Below are positions 22,575-33,098 of a DNA stretch of 64,000 bases, piece after piece. This DNA comes from Pyricularia pennisetigena (lineage: Eukaryota > Ascomycota > Sordariomycetes > Magnaporthales > Pyriculariaceae). The notes beneath the pieces are model-generated. The model saw nothing but the letters and a program-made list of their open reading frames with translations, had not been told where the DNA came from and made no database searches. Position numbers and translations under genes: made by a program. The DNA is taken from assembly GCF_004337985.1 (NCBI RefSeq), contig NC_043741.1, forward strand, positions 4,192,140-4,256,139. The letters are read 5' to 3'. The first letter of the stretch is position 1, and the number at the start of each line of letters is the position of its first letter.

Positions 22575-25033
22575 GCTCTGGGATCGGCATTGCGATCTCA
22601 GCAGCCTCACAAGGCAGGTAGCTGTCCAGACAGGCGATAGCAGGCATGCATGCAGAATACAATCATGGAAACGCTTGGAGCTTCGTGTGTGCGCAGCTGA
22701 ACATCTTTGGCCAAGAATATACTAAAAACAGGAACTAACTATACTACGTTTGTGAAGAGCTGACAAACCATTACATGCATTCAGTATGGCATCATGTTTA
22801 CTGAATGCGGAGAACGCTGAGTACTGGGTCTTAGCTTGGGTGAGATAGGTCAGCGATCTGGAGTAGTCAGTCACACTGACGGCATCCACGCTACATGCTC
22901 AATCAGTGCTCCCCCCGTGCTTGGTCCGGGACATAAGATGGCTGACATTTCTGAAAACTCATACGCTACAGTATTAAGGCTCTGAGTTGGCAGAATACGT
23001 GGCACATGGCTGGCCGTTTGAGCCCTCGAAGATCGATGGTCTGGCGCAGAAACTTTCCGTCTCGCCTTTGCTTCTTTGTCATATTTCTTCTCGGCGTGCC
23101 AGCTCAGCTCATAATATACCGCCCAGGTGGGCTTACAGCCCGGCAACGGGGTTGGTCAGTCAGTTCCTGAACAGCTCCTGATATTTTCGTCTTCGTCTTC
23201 TTCTCTCTTGCTTTTACTCTCCAGTCTAACCACCAATGAAATGTGTCAATTCCACTATTATCATAAAAAGTACCCTAACGAAAGCGTAAGAAGAAACCAG
23301 AAACTTAAGAGGGGACAGACATAATGTAACACATTATATTAGCCCTTGTACGGTTTTTGAAACATAATCTTCCCACGAGGTATCTGAGATCAAAATTCGA
23401 GCATGAGGTTGCGCTCGCGGTGGAAGTGCCAGGGGGGGAACTATCGGAAAGTTTGACGCGGCTTCCGTGAAAGCTTCCAAAATTGCGCCCAGACACCCAT
23501 GAAGCCCAAAAGTGTACCTTGGTCCCACCCTATTACGTCGGTAGGTTTGATCTTGCCACGGGAGCCGTACCGCAGTACGAAGGTATTACTGAGACCTAAC
23601 CTGCCAAGCCTGCCTTGTCTGGCCTCGCCTAACCGAGTCTGGCTGCGGCACTGGGGCGGACGGTAATATCTCGCGTAGCAACTTGGAAGTCTGAAATTAG
23701 TACGCGAGCGCCAACCTACCACTCGCATAGTTACTTGCTATTTTCCTTGGTTTTCGGGTAATAGACTTGTGCCTGTAAAAAAGGGAAAGCTGCAACCTTA
23801 ATCTGCAAGTAGGGTAGTGATAGACTTTGCTGTGCATCCTGCATCTGATTAACCAACCATAATTACCAACAGTGCGTACGAGTGATGCTTCGGGGTTACG
23901 GCACGCGTGTAAATGTTTGCTTTTTCCGTATCAGGTTCTTAAAAATTTTTTGACATGTTTGACATTTCTGTGGGAGAGGGGTTTATGGACTTGTACTAGC
24001 CTGGTATTAATAAATTCACTACTTAGTCTCGTTCTAGACTCTCACGTACCCCTCACGCCAGCGGAGTTTTGAGTGGTTTTCTATAGAAATTTTTTTTTTT
24101 TTTTTTTCTCACAGTGCCCAAATCGGTGCAATGTCGAGTGGTAAGGAGAGCACAGATGCAAAACAAAAAGCCTCACAGACCAGGCAGGTCTGGTGTCGTC
24201 ATAGGAACGCTCAAGCACCGTCAAGATGAGTCTGACTAGACTCCAGAACCTGTTGCTAATTTATTCGAAGTGGTCCCAAAGCAACCGATGCCTGACTCAA
24301 TTCGGCCCCCTCCTTCCCCATACTCAATACACCCTCAGCAGTGAGCAAGCAAGCAAGCACTTACGCACAGTCCCAAGTCAAACCTTTTTTTTTTTTTTTT
24401 TCCCTCGCGAAATTGAAGTCAAAAAAGCAAAAAATAGGTACGAGGGCTCAGCCTCAATCTCGTCTAGGCAATAAGGCTGCAATGCGGGCAAGGCAGGGAG
24501 GGAGGGTACTGCCATGCAATCCGCGCCGCACAGCAGCAAACGCCACACTCTCCCCTTTTATGCGATAGGCACTGAATTGATTACGCGGTAATGCGCTGAG
24601 CTTCCCTTGATCAAAGCAGCTGTAATTTTAGACAGACTGACTTGTTGCCAATTGAATTCTCGCGCAAGAGGGGCCGGTCTGTGAAGATTTACAGAAGACA
24701 AAGTTTGGATTTGCAAAGTAGGTAGTATTGTCAAGTCAGCGCAATCGACTGTTCTGATGCTTGGCTCCTTCTTTGGGTTGAAGAAGAATTCTGGTAATTT
24801 ACCATACTGATCAACATGTGCATACCATAATAAGCTGGCTGCACAAAGCAAGGGCTGACCTGGATTAGGTATCCCTCCGTAGTGGAAGCGAGGCAACGTT
24901 ATTACTACGAGATGCATGGATATGACAGAAAAAGAGGATCCCATAAAAGTACACAAATCTCCCTTTTAGGAAATTGTAAACAAACAACAATCATCAGCTC
25001 CGGGTTATGCTTTGTTTGTTTTTTTTTGTTTAG

Positions 25034-25071
25034 TTTTTTTTCTCTCGCATGAACGAGAGCCGAGAGAAAAA

Positions 25072-25073
<2 letters not shown>
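25034..25073. repeat. 13-bp perfect inverted repeat (hairpin)
   Basis: Left arm TTTTTTTCTCTCG at 25035-25047 and right arm CGAGAGAAAAAAA at 25061-25073 are perfect complements around a 13-base loop. The loop carries a second CGAGAG, so two alternative stems are possible. No flanking target-site duplication is obvious. Confidence 0.75.
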
Positions 25074-25104
<31 letters not shown>

Positions 25105-25107
25105 AAG
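25067..25107. repeat. (AAAAT)n microsatellite
   Basis: Imperfect run of AAAAT/AAAAAT units directly abutting the right arm of the inverted repeat at 25035-25073. Confidence 0.8.
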
Positions 25108-26804
25108 TAGAGGTTGACCGAGTCTACGGCTTAGGGCTTAAGGTTTATTCATGTCAAACATGGAAGGGAGGCAAGACAACAAAGGAATAAGGCAGATGAT
25201 GAAGCCTGTCTTGGATGGAACAAAGCCATGTCTCTCCTTTTTGTTAAATATTTTGTAAACAATCGCCCGATCGGTTGTCTTAGACAACCAAGCTGTTTAT
25301 TGCAACAATAGTCTGAGCTTTTACTGCCCTTGTTGTGTTCCACATTTGATTCGAAGAACGCTCAACGATGGTGATGGACAAAGCTTTTTTTTTTTTTTCC
25401 ACTCTTTATTGAGACGAACCTATGAAAAGCCTCTTCCGTTTATCACCCCAGTCCGGTCTGGTCCCGATCATCTCCTGCTTCAATGGCAATACCGTTAACT
25501 CCACCAAAGCTTCTGTAGGGGGATCAAAGGGTCCTACCACACTTATGGGGATGTTTCAACGGTTTATTGGGTTTGCTTTGATCATGTGAATTCCCTGCAG
25601 CCTTTGCAAAGTCTTGCTGTCCACATAGTCTACCATTGTTTTCGTTTTATGGATGTACTATTTAAGATTGTCTATCACACATATAGCTCCCTTTTCGGAT
25701 GGGTGACTGAAGAACCACACGTGTCCCGGTGACTACATCTCACAACTACTATGCTGCCTGCTCTTGTCACATCATCAAAGTAGCATGTCAGTGCGCTGAA
25801 CCAGCGTTGATCTATGCTGAGGTTCTCTCTGTCAAACTCACCCTGGACCCTGTTGACTGTCTTTTACCAAGCTACTGTTTTGTTAGGAAGGAAACTTCTC
25901 GAAAGCTTGGGCCGTGTTATGGGAAAGAAGTTTGCGGCTGCAACCAAAGGTGTAAGTAAACAGAAATCTCCACGAGCAACGGATGTCAAAAAGATACCTG
26001 TTCCAAAAAGAAAACAGGAAAAAAAAGTATACATGCCTGTGCCCTGATTCAATGAAGATAGCGGATATAACCCGCCAGTGATGTTGGCAGCATGTGTACC
26101 TTGGCAGAATATAACGCCGGAGAGGTACACCAGATCACAGGGGCACTTTGACCCCGATCCGTTGACAGCCGCTATGGCTTGCCGGAGCCTGACCCTTCTT
26201 TATGTCAACCAAATCTACCCAGCGATCAGCTAGGGAACACCCGTGGACTAAACAACATCCATGGCAGATCATCTCGAGTGTGGGCCATAGCTCTTACCCC
26301 GCTGCCCGCTAGGAATACCAATATACTCACGGTTACCATCAAGTGCTCTCTGGCTTGGCTATACTTGAAAGGCCCAGGAAAAAATCCTGGAAGGCCGAGA
26401 GGTTGCCGATCAACAAACAGACAGCGCAAGTCACATCCTGACCGGAGGAACAAGATATTCGAGACACTTGGCAACTTGAAGTGAGCACAGATACTGGGCT
26501 TACAGCATCAGCATATTACAAAAAAAGACAAAAATAATAGTCACCAGAGCCGACCGATGGTCCACCTGTAAATGATCACATCTGTAAATTTCACATTTCC
26601 TCTCAGTAGACCCATTGACGATTATCAGGCCTTCTCTTACATTATAGAAAAACTCCTAGTTTACAAATCATTTAACCCAGAGTGACAAGAAAGGACAATA
26701 GTCCAAGGTGAAATGGACATCCTTGTTGCTCGCCCGAATATCCGCACATGTTTAGAATACAGTGAACAAGCCAGAATCGGCGATACAGGTCAAGAAGGAC
26801 CCTA

Positions 26805-28237
26805 TTAAGCCGCATTACTGACAGGCGTCTGCGTTCTCCGCTCGTGACCACTGACAGGGCGATTTTCATGTTCAGCGGTCGACTGTGCTCCAGTGCTCCC
26901 ATTATTCCCATATATCGCCTGCCTAGCAGCGACTGATTGGGCGACCGGGCTGTGACGTCCCGCAATGCCGGGAATCCCGCCCACATCGTCGGTCGGTGTG
27001 ATCAGATTACTGACAGATGGTGATCGCTCTGGCCGCTCGGTCGACCTGGACTCCGCAGAAGCTCTCTGTACAAGTGAGTCGGAGACAGCGCGTAAATCCC
27101 TCTTTTCACCCGTGGGTAAATGTGATGCAACCGTCATGGGGTCTCTCCATCGCACACTTGCGCTGCCTCTACTTGCATCCTCTACCGGGGTTGAAGCAAA
27201 CGGCCCCCTAGAAGAGGGGCTGTGTACATAGGGATCATGCCCCGTGATGTATCGAGACTGTACACCCATGCTGGCTCCGGCGGGGCTGTTGGTCGGCGGG
27301 GATGGTGCATGTAGGTGTTGCGAGACAGGGTGTGGCGCCAAGGAAGGCAGAGGCGCGCCTGGCATTGGGGCAGCTGAACCGTTCGCGCGGGCTTGTGCCT
27401 CCTTGTCTGCTTTTGAAGGACGCCCTCGCTTACGACCGACCGACTGCGGTAAAGCCGGAGTCATGGGCTGATGTGCAGCCGTGGGACTCTGTTGGTAGCC
27501 GTTGGACGCTGGCCGAGGCTGGATGCTCACATTGCGCGTGGCGTTCAACGGAGAGTGTACGTGTTGAGGTTGCGGCGCATGCATAATGGGGGGTAACGGG
27601 GGTGTCGACTGATCGATGGGACTGGTTGCGAGCCGCTTCGAACCATGCTCATTCAAGTCACCAATGGATTTACGCTTCAGTGTAGCGAAGTGCGCCGTCG
27701 GAGGGGGGTTCAAGGGAGCGTTGAACATGACCTCGGCGGCTTTCCACACTTGCAACAGGTTCCGACCTGTTTGAGCACAGTTAGAGCGTCAGCCCTATAA
27801 TTGTCGGTCGTTTGAAGCAACGTAAGGCAGAGTCGCTGGAGACTCACCACATGGGAGCTGCATCCGGACCCAGTTTGGCTGCACATTATGTTTACAGATG
27901 AAGTCCACCAGCGTCCCGACGTCAAGATCACTCGCCTTTATTATCTCCCCAAGAACAAAACGCTGTCCATCGAGACCATGGTTAGATAGGCTAGAAGGAT
28001 GAACAAACAAAACGGGACGGTGCTCATGTGAGGGATGCACAACACGGCGCCAAGGTTGCAAAGAAATTGATACGATACAACCTTAGAGGAAGTGGCGCGT
28101 CGGGCGCCGTGTCTGGGTTAAGACTTTGTTGAAAAAAAAAAAAAAAAGACAACCCCCCCAAGATGGAGGGGGGCGCGTGTATTTGGATTGAAGGAGATAT
28201 TACTGACCTGATCAAACTCAGTAAAAGTTGGGTCCAT
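26805..28237 (-). CDS. AT-hook protein with conserved N-terminal domain, unknown function
   Basis: Three minus-strand exons: 28208-28237, 27848-27962 and 26805-27766; 368 residues. The first exon encodes only MDPTFTEFDQ. Residues 1-65 form a compact, probably folded region (RFVLGEIIKASDLDVGTLVD, then NWVRMQLPCGRNLLQVWKAA) that is well kept across the splice junctions, which supports the model. The rest is Pro/Ser/His-rich and disordered, with one strong AT-hook at about 159-167 (GRKRGRPSK) and a possible nuclear signal (LKRKSIGD, GSKRLATSP). An AT-hook binds the minor groove of AT-rich DNA, so a nuclear, DNA-linked role is likely, but I do not recognise a named family. It lies alone between two gene-poor stretches. 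It is divergent from SET2, 4.9 kb away. Confidence 0.8.
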
Positions 28238-30244
28238 CTTTCTGGGCAGCACCGACGCCCTCCCGCGACTGATGACGATTTTGTAGTGAATAAAAAGTTA
28301 GGGGGGAGCGAAAGTGGGATGACACAAGGAATATGCCAGGTCAGCCGCGGTCTAGTCATTTGAGGCGCGTAGTGACAGATGAGCCAGATTTGCAAGAAGA
28401 AGCTAGGCGCACGAGGCACCGTCTAGTCGAGGGGTCTAGCTCTAGCCTAGGTGAAAGAGGGTGCTCACGGTGAGTGGCGAACACAGGGTGAATGGCGAAG
28501 AGCGCTAAGCAGGTGAGCCAGGTGAGCGAGATCGAATATCCTCACTGCCCAATGAATGGATCAAAAGCCAGGCCCGGATGATAACCCCTGCTGCTGGGAC
28601 CCGATGTATCTTGGTGCTTGCCCCGTCAATGGAAGAATTGGGAGACAAGATAATTAAACAAAGCCAAACAAAGAAGAATAGAGTAACAATAAGATAAAAA
28701 ATCTCCGGCAGTTTTGCTCAGTCGATTGGGGTCAGGCGCTTCCCAAGCGAAGCAAATGGGTGTTCCGGGCTTCCTGAGCCGGCTTCCGGCAAGAACAGGT
28801 CTGGGGTAGTCTCGGGAGTTTGGATTGGCGCACAAGGAAAGAGGCGAGCTGCTCTATAGAGGCGAAGCAGCAGGGGTTAGTGGTCTCGTCAAGACAAGAG
28901 TGGACCGATGCACACTCTGAATGGAGTTTGGGCAGCAGTGAATATAGAAGCCTGTCTCTGCCTTTTTTTTTCCCCTTGCTTTCTTCTTCTCCTTTTCTTT
29001 TCTCTCTCTCTTTGTTTTTAGAATCCCCTCCTCTGTCTTCTTTGTTGATTTGGAGTGATTCAAGCAAGTAAATTGGAAGAAAACAAACTTGAAGAGCACT
29101 GGCAGCCGTTGCACACCCTGGCTCTTACCTAATTAACTATGGACCTGATTAGGTCGGCGTTGCCTGGTCGGGCAGATCTTTGCAAAACACGGATCCAGTC
29201 CAGTACAGTGGTGGCAGTGTTGCTGAAAAGCGGGAAAGGTTTGGTTAGGCTTGGCTTCTGTTTGTAGATAAGACGGCCAGGGGAGAATTTCATCTCAGTC
29301 GAGCTGTGGAGCTTTCTGCTGGGCGGTGATGCCCGGGTCGCTGAAACCAAAAGAGGGGGACACCACCGATTCAAGCCGGTGATGGCGGGTCTTGCTGGTA
29401 CTGCAGTCTGTCAGTCAGTCCCTGTGGTTCGTTTCTTTTCGTTTTCGTTTTTTTATGTTGCTCCGGTCGGTGTACTGTATGTTGCTAGCTGTGCGTGCAA
29501 TGAATGATTGGCATGGTACAGAATTCTCGGAAGGCTGCAGTTGTAGTACTCTGCTGCTGGTGGCTACAAAGGTCGCGCGCGTCTTCTAGCCCAGTGCAAA
29601 GTCCTCTCCAGTAGATATCAGGCCGTCCGATATTCTTGACCAAGGGTGAAGGTAAGTTAAAGGTAGCAAAGTTAATTGCAAGGTTGATAAGTAAAATGGT
29701 GGTTGGATAGCTGTCGTCCGAAAAAAGAAGAGCGCCCTTGTTGGAATGGTTCAATTCGAACTTGGTAAAGCCGGCCCCAAGTTTTCTGCTTGTTGTCTGT
29801 GCTGCCGAGGATGGTTGGGCCTGGGCTAGTCTGAAGTTGGTGGTGGTCAGGAGTTAGTGCATTGTCAGAATCTCCCTACTGTGCTTCCGACATAGGCATT
29901 GTATCCCGCCGTGCATGTCATGTCATTTTGAACATGAAAAGAAGAAAGAAAAAAAAGAAAGCGAGGTAGCACCATGTGACGTCGACACTTCCTTGCTTGG
30001 TACCTACCTACCGGACCTAGGGCAGATACCTTGGGTACCTGAGTGGGTACTTCCTCCTCTATTCGAGGTAGTAGTCACGAGAGAGAAAAAAAAGGTCGAT
30101 TTGATTGATGGTGGTGGCAGTGGCACGGTCCTTTCATATTGGGTTGCTGGTGTTTGCTTGTTTGAAGCCTTGTAACCGTGAATCGTTAATTGTCTTTCCA
30201 TCTAGAAGAGCAGATGCACCTCCCAAAGAGGTAAGAAAGGCAAA

Positions 30245-30285
30245 NNNNNNNNNNNNNNNNNNNNNNNNNNNNNNNNNNNNNNNNN
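30245..30285. other. assembly gap, 41 N
   Basis: Forty-one undetermined bases. The left flank ends GGCAAA and the right flank begins with seven A, so the gap may hide an unresolved A homopolymer of uncertain length. Confidence 0.99.
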
Positions 30286-31922
30286 AAAAAAAGAAAGACT
30301 GCAACCTTTCACAGCAGCTGGATCCACGGCAAGCAGCTCTTTCTTCTTTACCTTTGTCGAATTGAACTGCATCCTAGGCTCTGCAAAAATGTTTGCTCCA
30401 TGGCACCCTGAAGTTGTACCTTCCTCCTCTCCTCTCGGCGCATCTCCGAAACTCGCCCAAATAGCATCCAGGCCGACAGGGATGCGACGCCACCGCCAGC
30501 AAGAAAGTCGACGCCTCTTCATTTCTGCCCCTCCAAAATTTGGTTGGCTCCATGCACCATCAACAGTATTCATCGCATTTTGGATAAACACCAGGCATGC
30601 ACCCTGCAGCCCTGTATCCCCCGTCACCTTTCCATTTCTAGGTGCTGACCAATTGGACGAACTCGATTGATCGCGCATGACCTCCGTTCTTAGAGATGGC
30701 TGCCCTCACCAAAGAGCTGCGACATGATGGTTGGCTAGAGCCTAGCCTGGCCAGAAATGACAATACCTGCTTCAACCAACGAAGCATCGGCTTGGCTCGC
30801 GGCCAGTAACTATGTCCAGGAACAGTCACCTACACCGCTCGTGAGACGTAAGTGAGATGGATGCCGTCCTTGGAGAACGAGGCAAGTGGCGCAAGCTGGA
30901 TCAAGCTTCTCCATCGATCGACTCAAGGAGACTGCTGACTGGCTGCGCAACGTTTAGTAATGAGGACTTTTGCTCCATTGGCTGGTTGATCCAAGCCGCT
31001 GGTTTTTTGTCCAGTCGTCAACTCGAAACTCCTTCAAAAAGGAAAGCTTCTAGACCCGGCCGCCCTTGGTATACTTGCATGAGCCTAAAATATGGGACGA
31101 CCGGTTTTTTTTTCAATGATGGAGCGCCTTCGATAGGTCGAATGGACCAGTCCTTTTCGCCAATGACATTTCGAACCCGGCCCCGTTACCATCAAGTTAT
31201 GGGGGCGAAGAGCCGCATTCGTTTCATTGGCTTTGTCGGGTGGTGAACAACGACACCCGCAGCTTGGGGAGACTGGAACATGGCCACCCGAACAGGCGGG
31301 AATGCATATGGACCTCTGATCGCTCCTCGCAGGCAGTGAATTGTGGACGGCGCCCTAGATGTGGTGAAGCGACCAAGTGCATTCCCTCAAAACCCGAGAG
31401 ACAGACCGAGTCGGCTACTTATTATTTTCACGCAAATCCTACGTTGTCACCGCTTCTTTGCAAACTCCTCCTTTCCGCATTCAGGTATTCTCGCTCTTCT
31501 CCACCCTGCCGCTGCACGATGCGTTGGCATTCACGCGCGGATGTCTGGGGCGGCGGAATCTACCCGAGGCCTAACGCTGTGACAAATATCCCATAGAGTC
31601 AATTGAGGAGGACGCGATGAATTGCATATGAGAATTTGCAGCCTCTCGAGAATATATCAGGTGTTTCTGATGGGCATTTTGTTTGCCGGTTAAATTCTAT
31701 AACAAGTTCTGGTAATATCAATTCCAAGATTTGAACTTCTCAGATATGGCGGTGAAAAGCCCCATCAGGATCGGTTCAACACCATGCGACTGCGGAACAT
31801 TGTTGGACTTCGCATTAACCCAAAGTGTCGCTTCCGACGTGCTCGTATACGCCGTCCTCTGACCACGGATGCAATCAGGAAGAACAAGACAAAATATCAA
31901 ATTGGACATTTGGTTCGAAGCA

Positions 31923-31949
31923 TTTTTTTTTTTTTTTAAAAAAAAAAAA
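31923..31949. repeat. T15-A12 palindromic tract
   Basis: Fifteen T directly followed by twelve A: a perfect 24-base palindrome that could extrude as an AT-only hairpin. Confidence 0.85.
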
Positions 31950-33098
31950 GATAGCAATGGTTGTGGGCATCCTTATTCGGGTGAGTGCTGCATGCACCCG
32001 ACAATTTCAGCCTGGTGTAGCAAGTCAAGGGAAGAATCTTACATGGGTTAGCGAGCTGCCAAGCTGCCTTGAGCCTCCCAAAACGTTGAAATGGAAGTTG
32101 TGAAAAGTCTGGCTATAGTCGCGAGGCATAGGTAGCCATGGACACAGACCAAGTAAGTGCATGCACTCGGATTAAATTATTCCATTACCTGCACTACCTA
32201 CGAGTCTTGAGCATCCTGGTATCAGCGAATGACGTGCATAACCTCGCTCTGGGATTAGACCTAGACCTGAGGTCGACCTAGACTAGACTAGGAATTTTCA
32301 CATTCTTGAGACCAGCGCGTCTGGCATAACGCCCGCAATGAGAACGATCTGGTCAAGTATTGTAGTCTCCAAGTTGGGGTTCCCACTGATTGCAGAATGC
32401 CTGGTTGGGTGGTTCATAGATCTGATGTACAATGAAATAGGCAGGTAATAATAAATGAGGAGATTGATTTAAGCCAAGTTGACTTGGAGAAATTACAGGG
32501 ACCGCAGGCCATCGATGTCAAGCACGAGCGTGGGCTTCAGCACGTATAGCGGCGCACTTGGAGGTGCTTAGTCGCAATGTTGCCACCAATCAACACGAAA
32601 ATCAGCACTGGATCAACGCTATTCCGAATTCGCTACACGTTCTGGCGACGACCCCACAGAGTCCCGTCCCATTGTGGATGAGATTCATTGCATGCGCGCC
32701 ACGAGACTTCCGCTGCGACATACCGGATGGTCCAAGCGTACCCTCGCTTTGTCCGTCCCTCGCTCGCAACCTCCGTAAAACCAGATCCTCAATATCCTTT
32801 CCACCCCGGCGTCCGCCCGACAAGCAGATCGCGACCACCACAGAAGCGGCAATTAGCATACCTGCCCACCTTACCTTATGCATCTGGCGCCGGGCAAGCT
32901 AGAATTCTGCAAGGAATGGAAGGTGCCATTTGTCATTTCAAAATAACCCCCTGCTAGCACAGACCATTGATCTCCAGTAACTTCTGGTCCCAAGGCGCTT
33001 CGCAAACCAAACTAAGAAAAAAAAAAAATACACCCCTGAAAGTCGACAGCTGCAGTCCCAATCCGTGATTATACCCTACGCGCCCGCCGCGTCTGACT

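Larger units (their letters stand above)
20339..26804. other. gene-poor region, 6.5 kb
   Basis: No convincing coding sequence on either strand. It includes the upstream region of the membrane-protein gene, T26 at 22549-22574, T18 at 24090-24107, an inverted repeat at 25035-25073 followed by an AAAAT repeat, and the 3' flank of the AT-hook gene. The longest open frame (296 codons, minus strand, 21720-22610) crosses the T26 run as poly-Lys and has no family resemblance. A long non-coding RNA or a heavily spliced gene cannot be excluded by eye. Confidence 0.5.
28238..33098. other. gene-poor region, 4.9 kb, with assembly gap
   Basis: No supported gene. It includes a pyrimidine-rich stretch at 28960-29040, TACC/GGTACC words at 29999-30060, the N gap at 30245-30285, and a T15-A12 palindrome at 31923-31949. 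Open frames of 100-160 codons near 30.2-31.6 kb have no recognisable composition, and one runs through the gap. Confidence 0.5.

Noticed and set aside
21720..22610. 296-codon open frame on the minus strand
   Set aside because: It starts next to and runs through the T26 homopolymer as poly-Lys, has no family resemblance, and the composition is not protein-like; other frames over the same DNA are equally open.
30202..30678. 158-codon minus-strand frame
   Set aside because: It runs across the N gap, so the frame is not real evidence of coding.
30857..31596. Two plus-strand frames (129 and 118 codons) with scattered Cys, considered as a Zn-cluster or transposon fragment
   Set aside because: Cys spacing fits no Zn2Cys6 pattern, and no transposase or RT motif is present.
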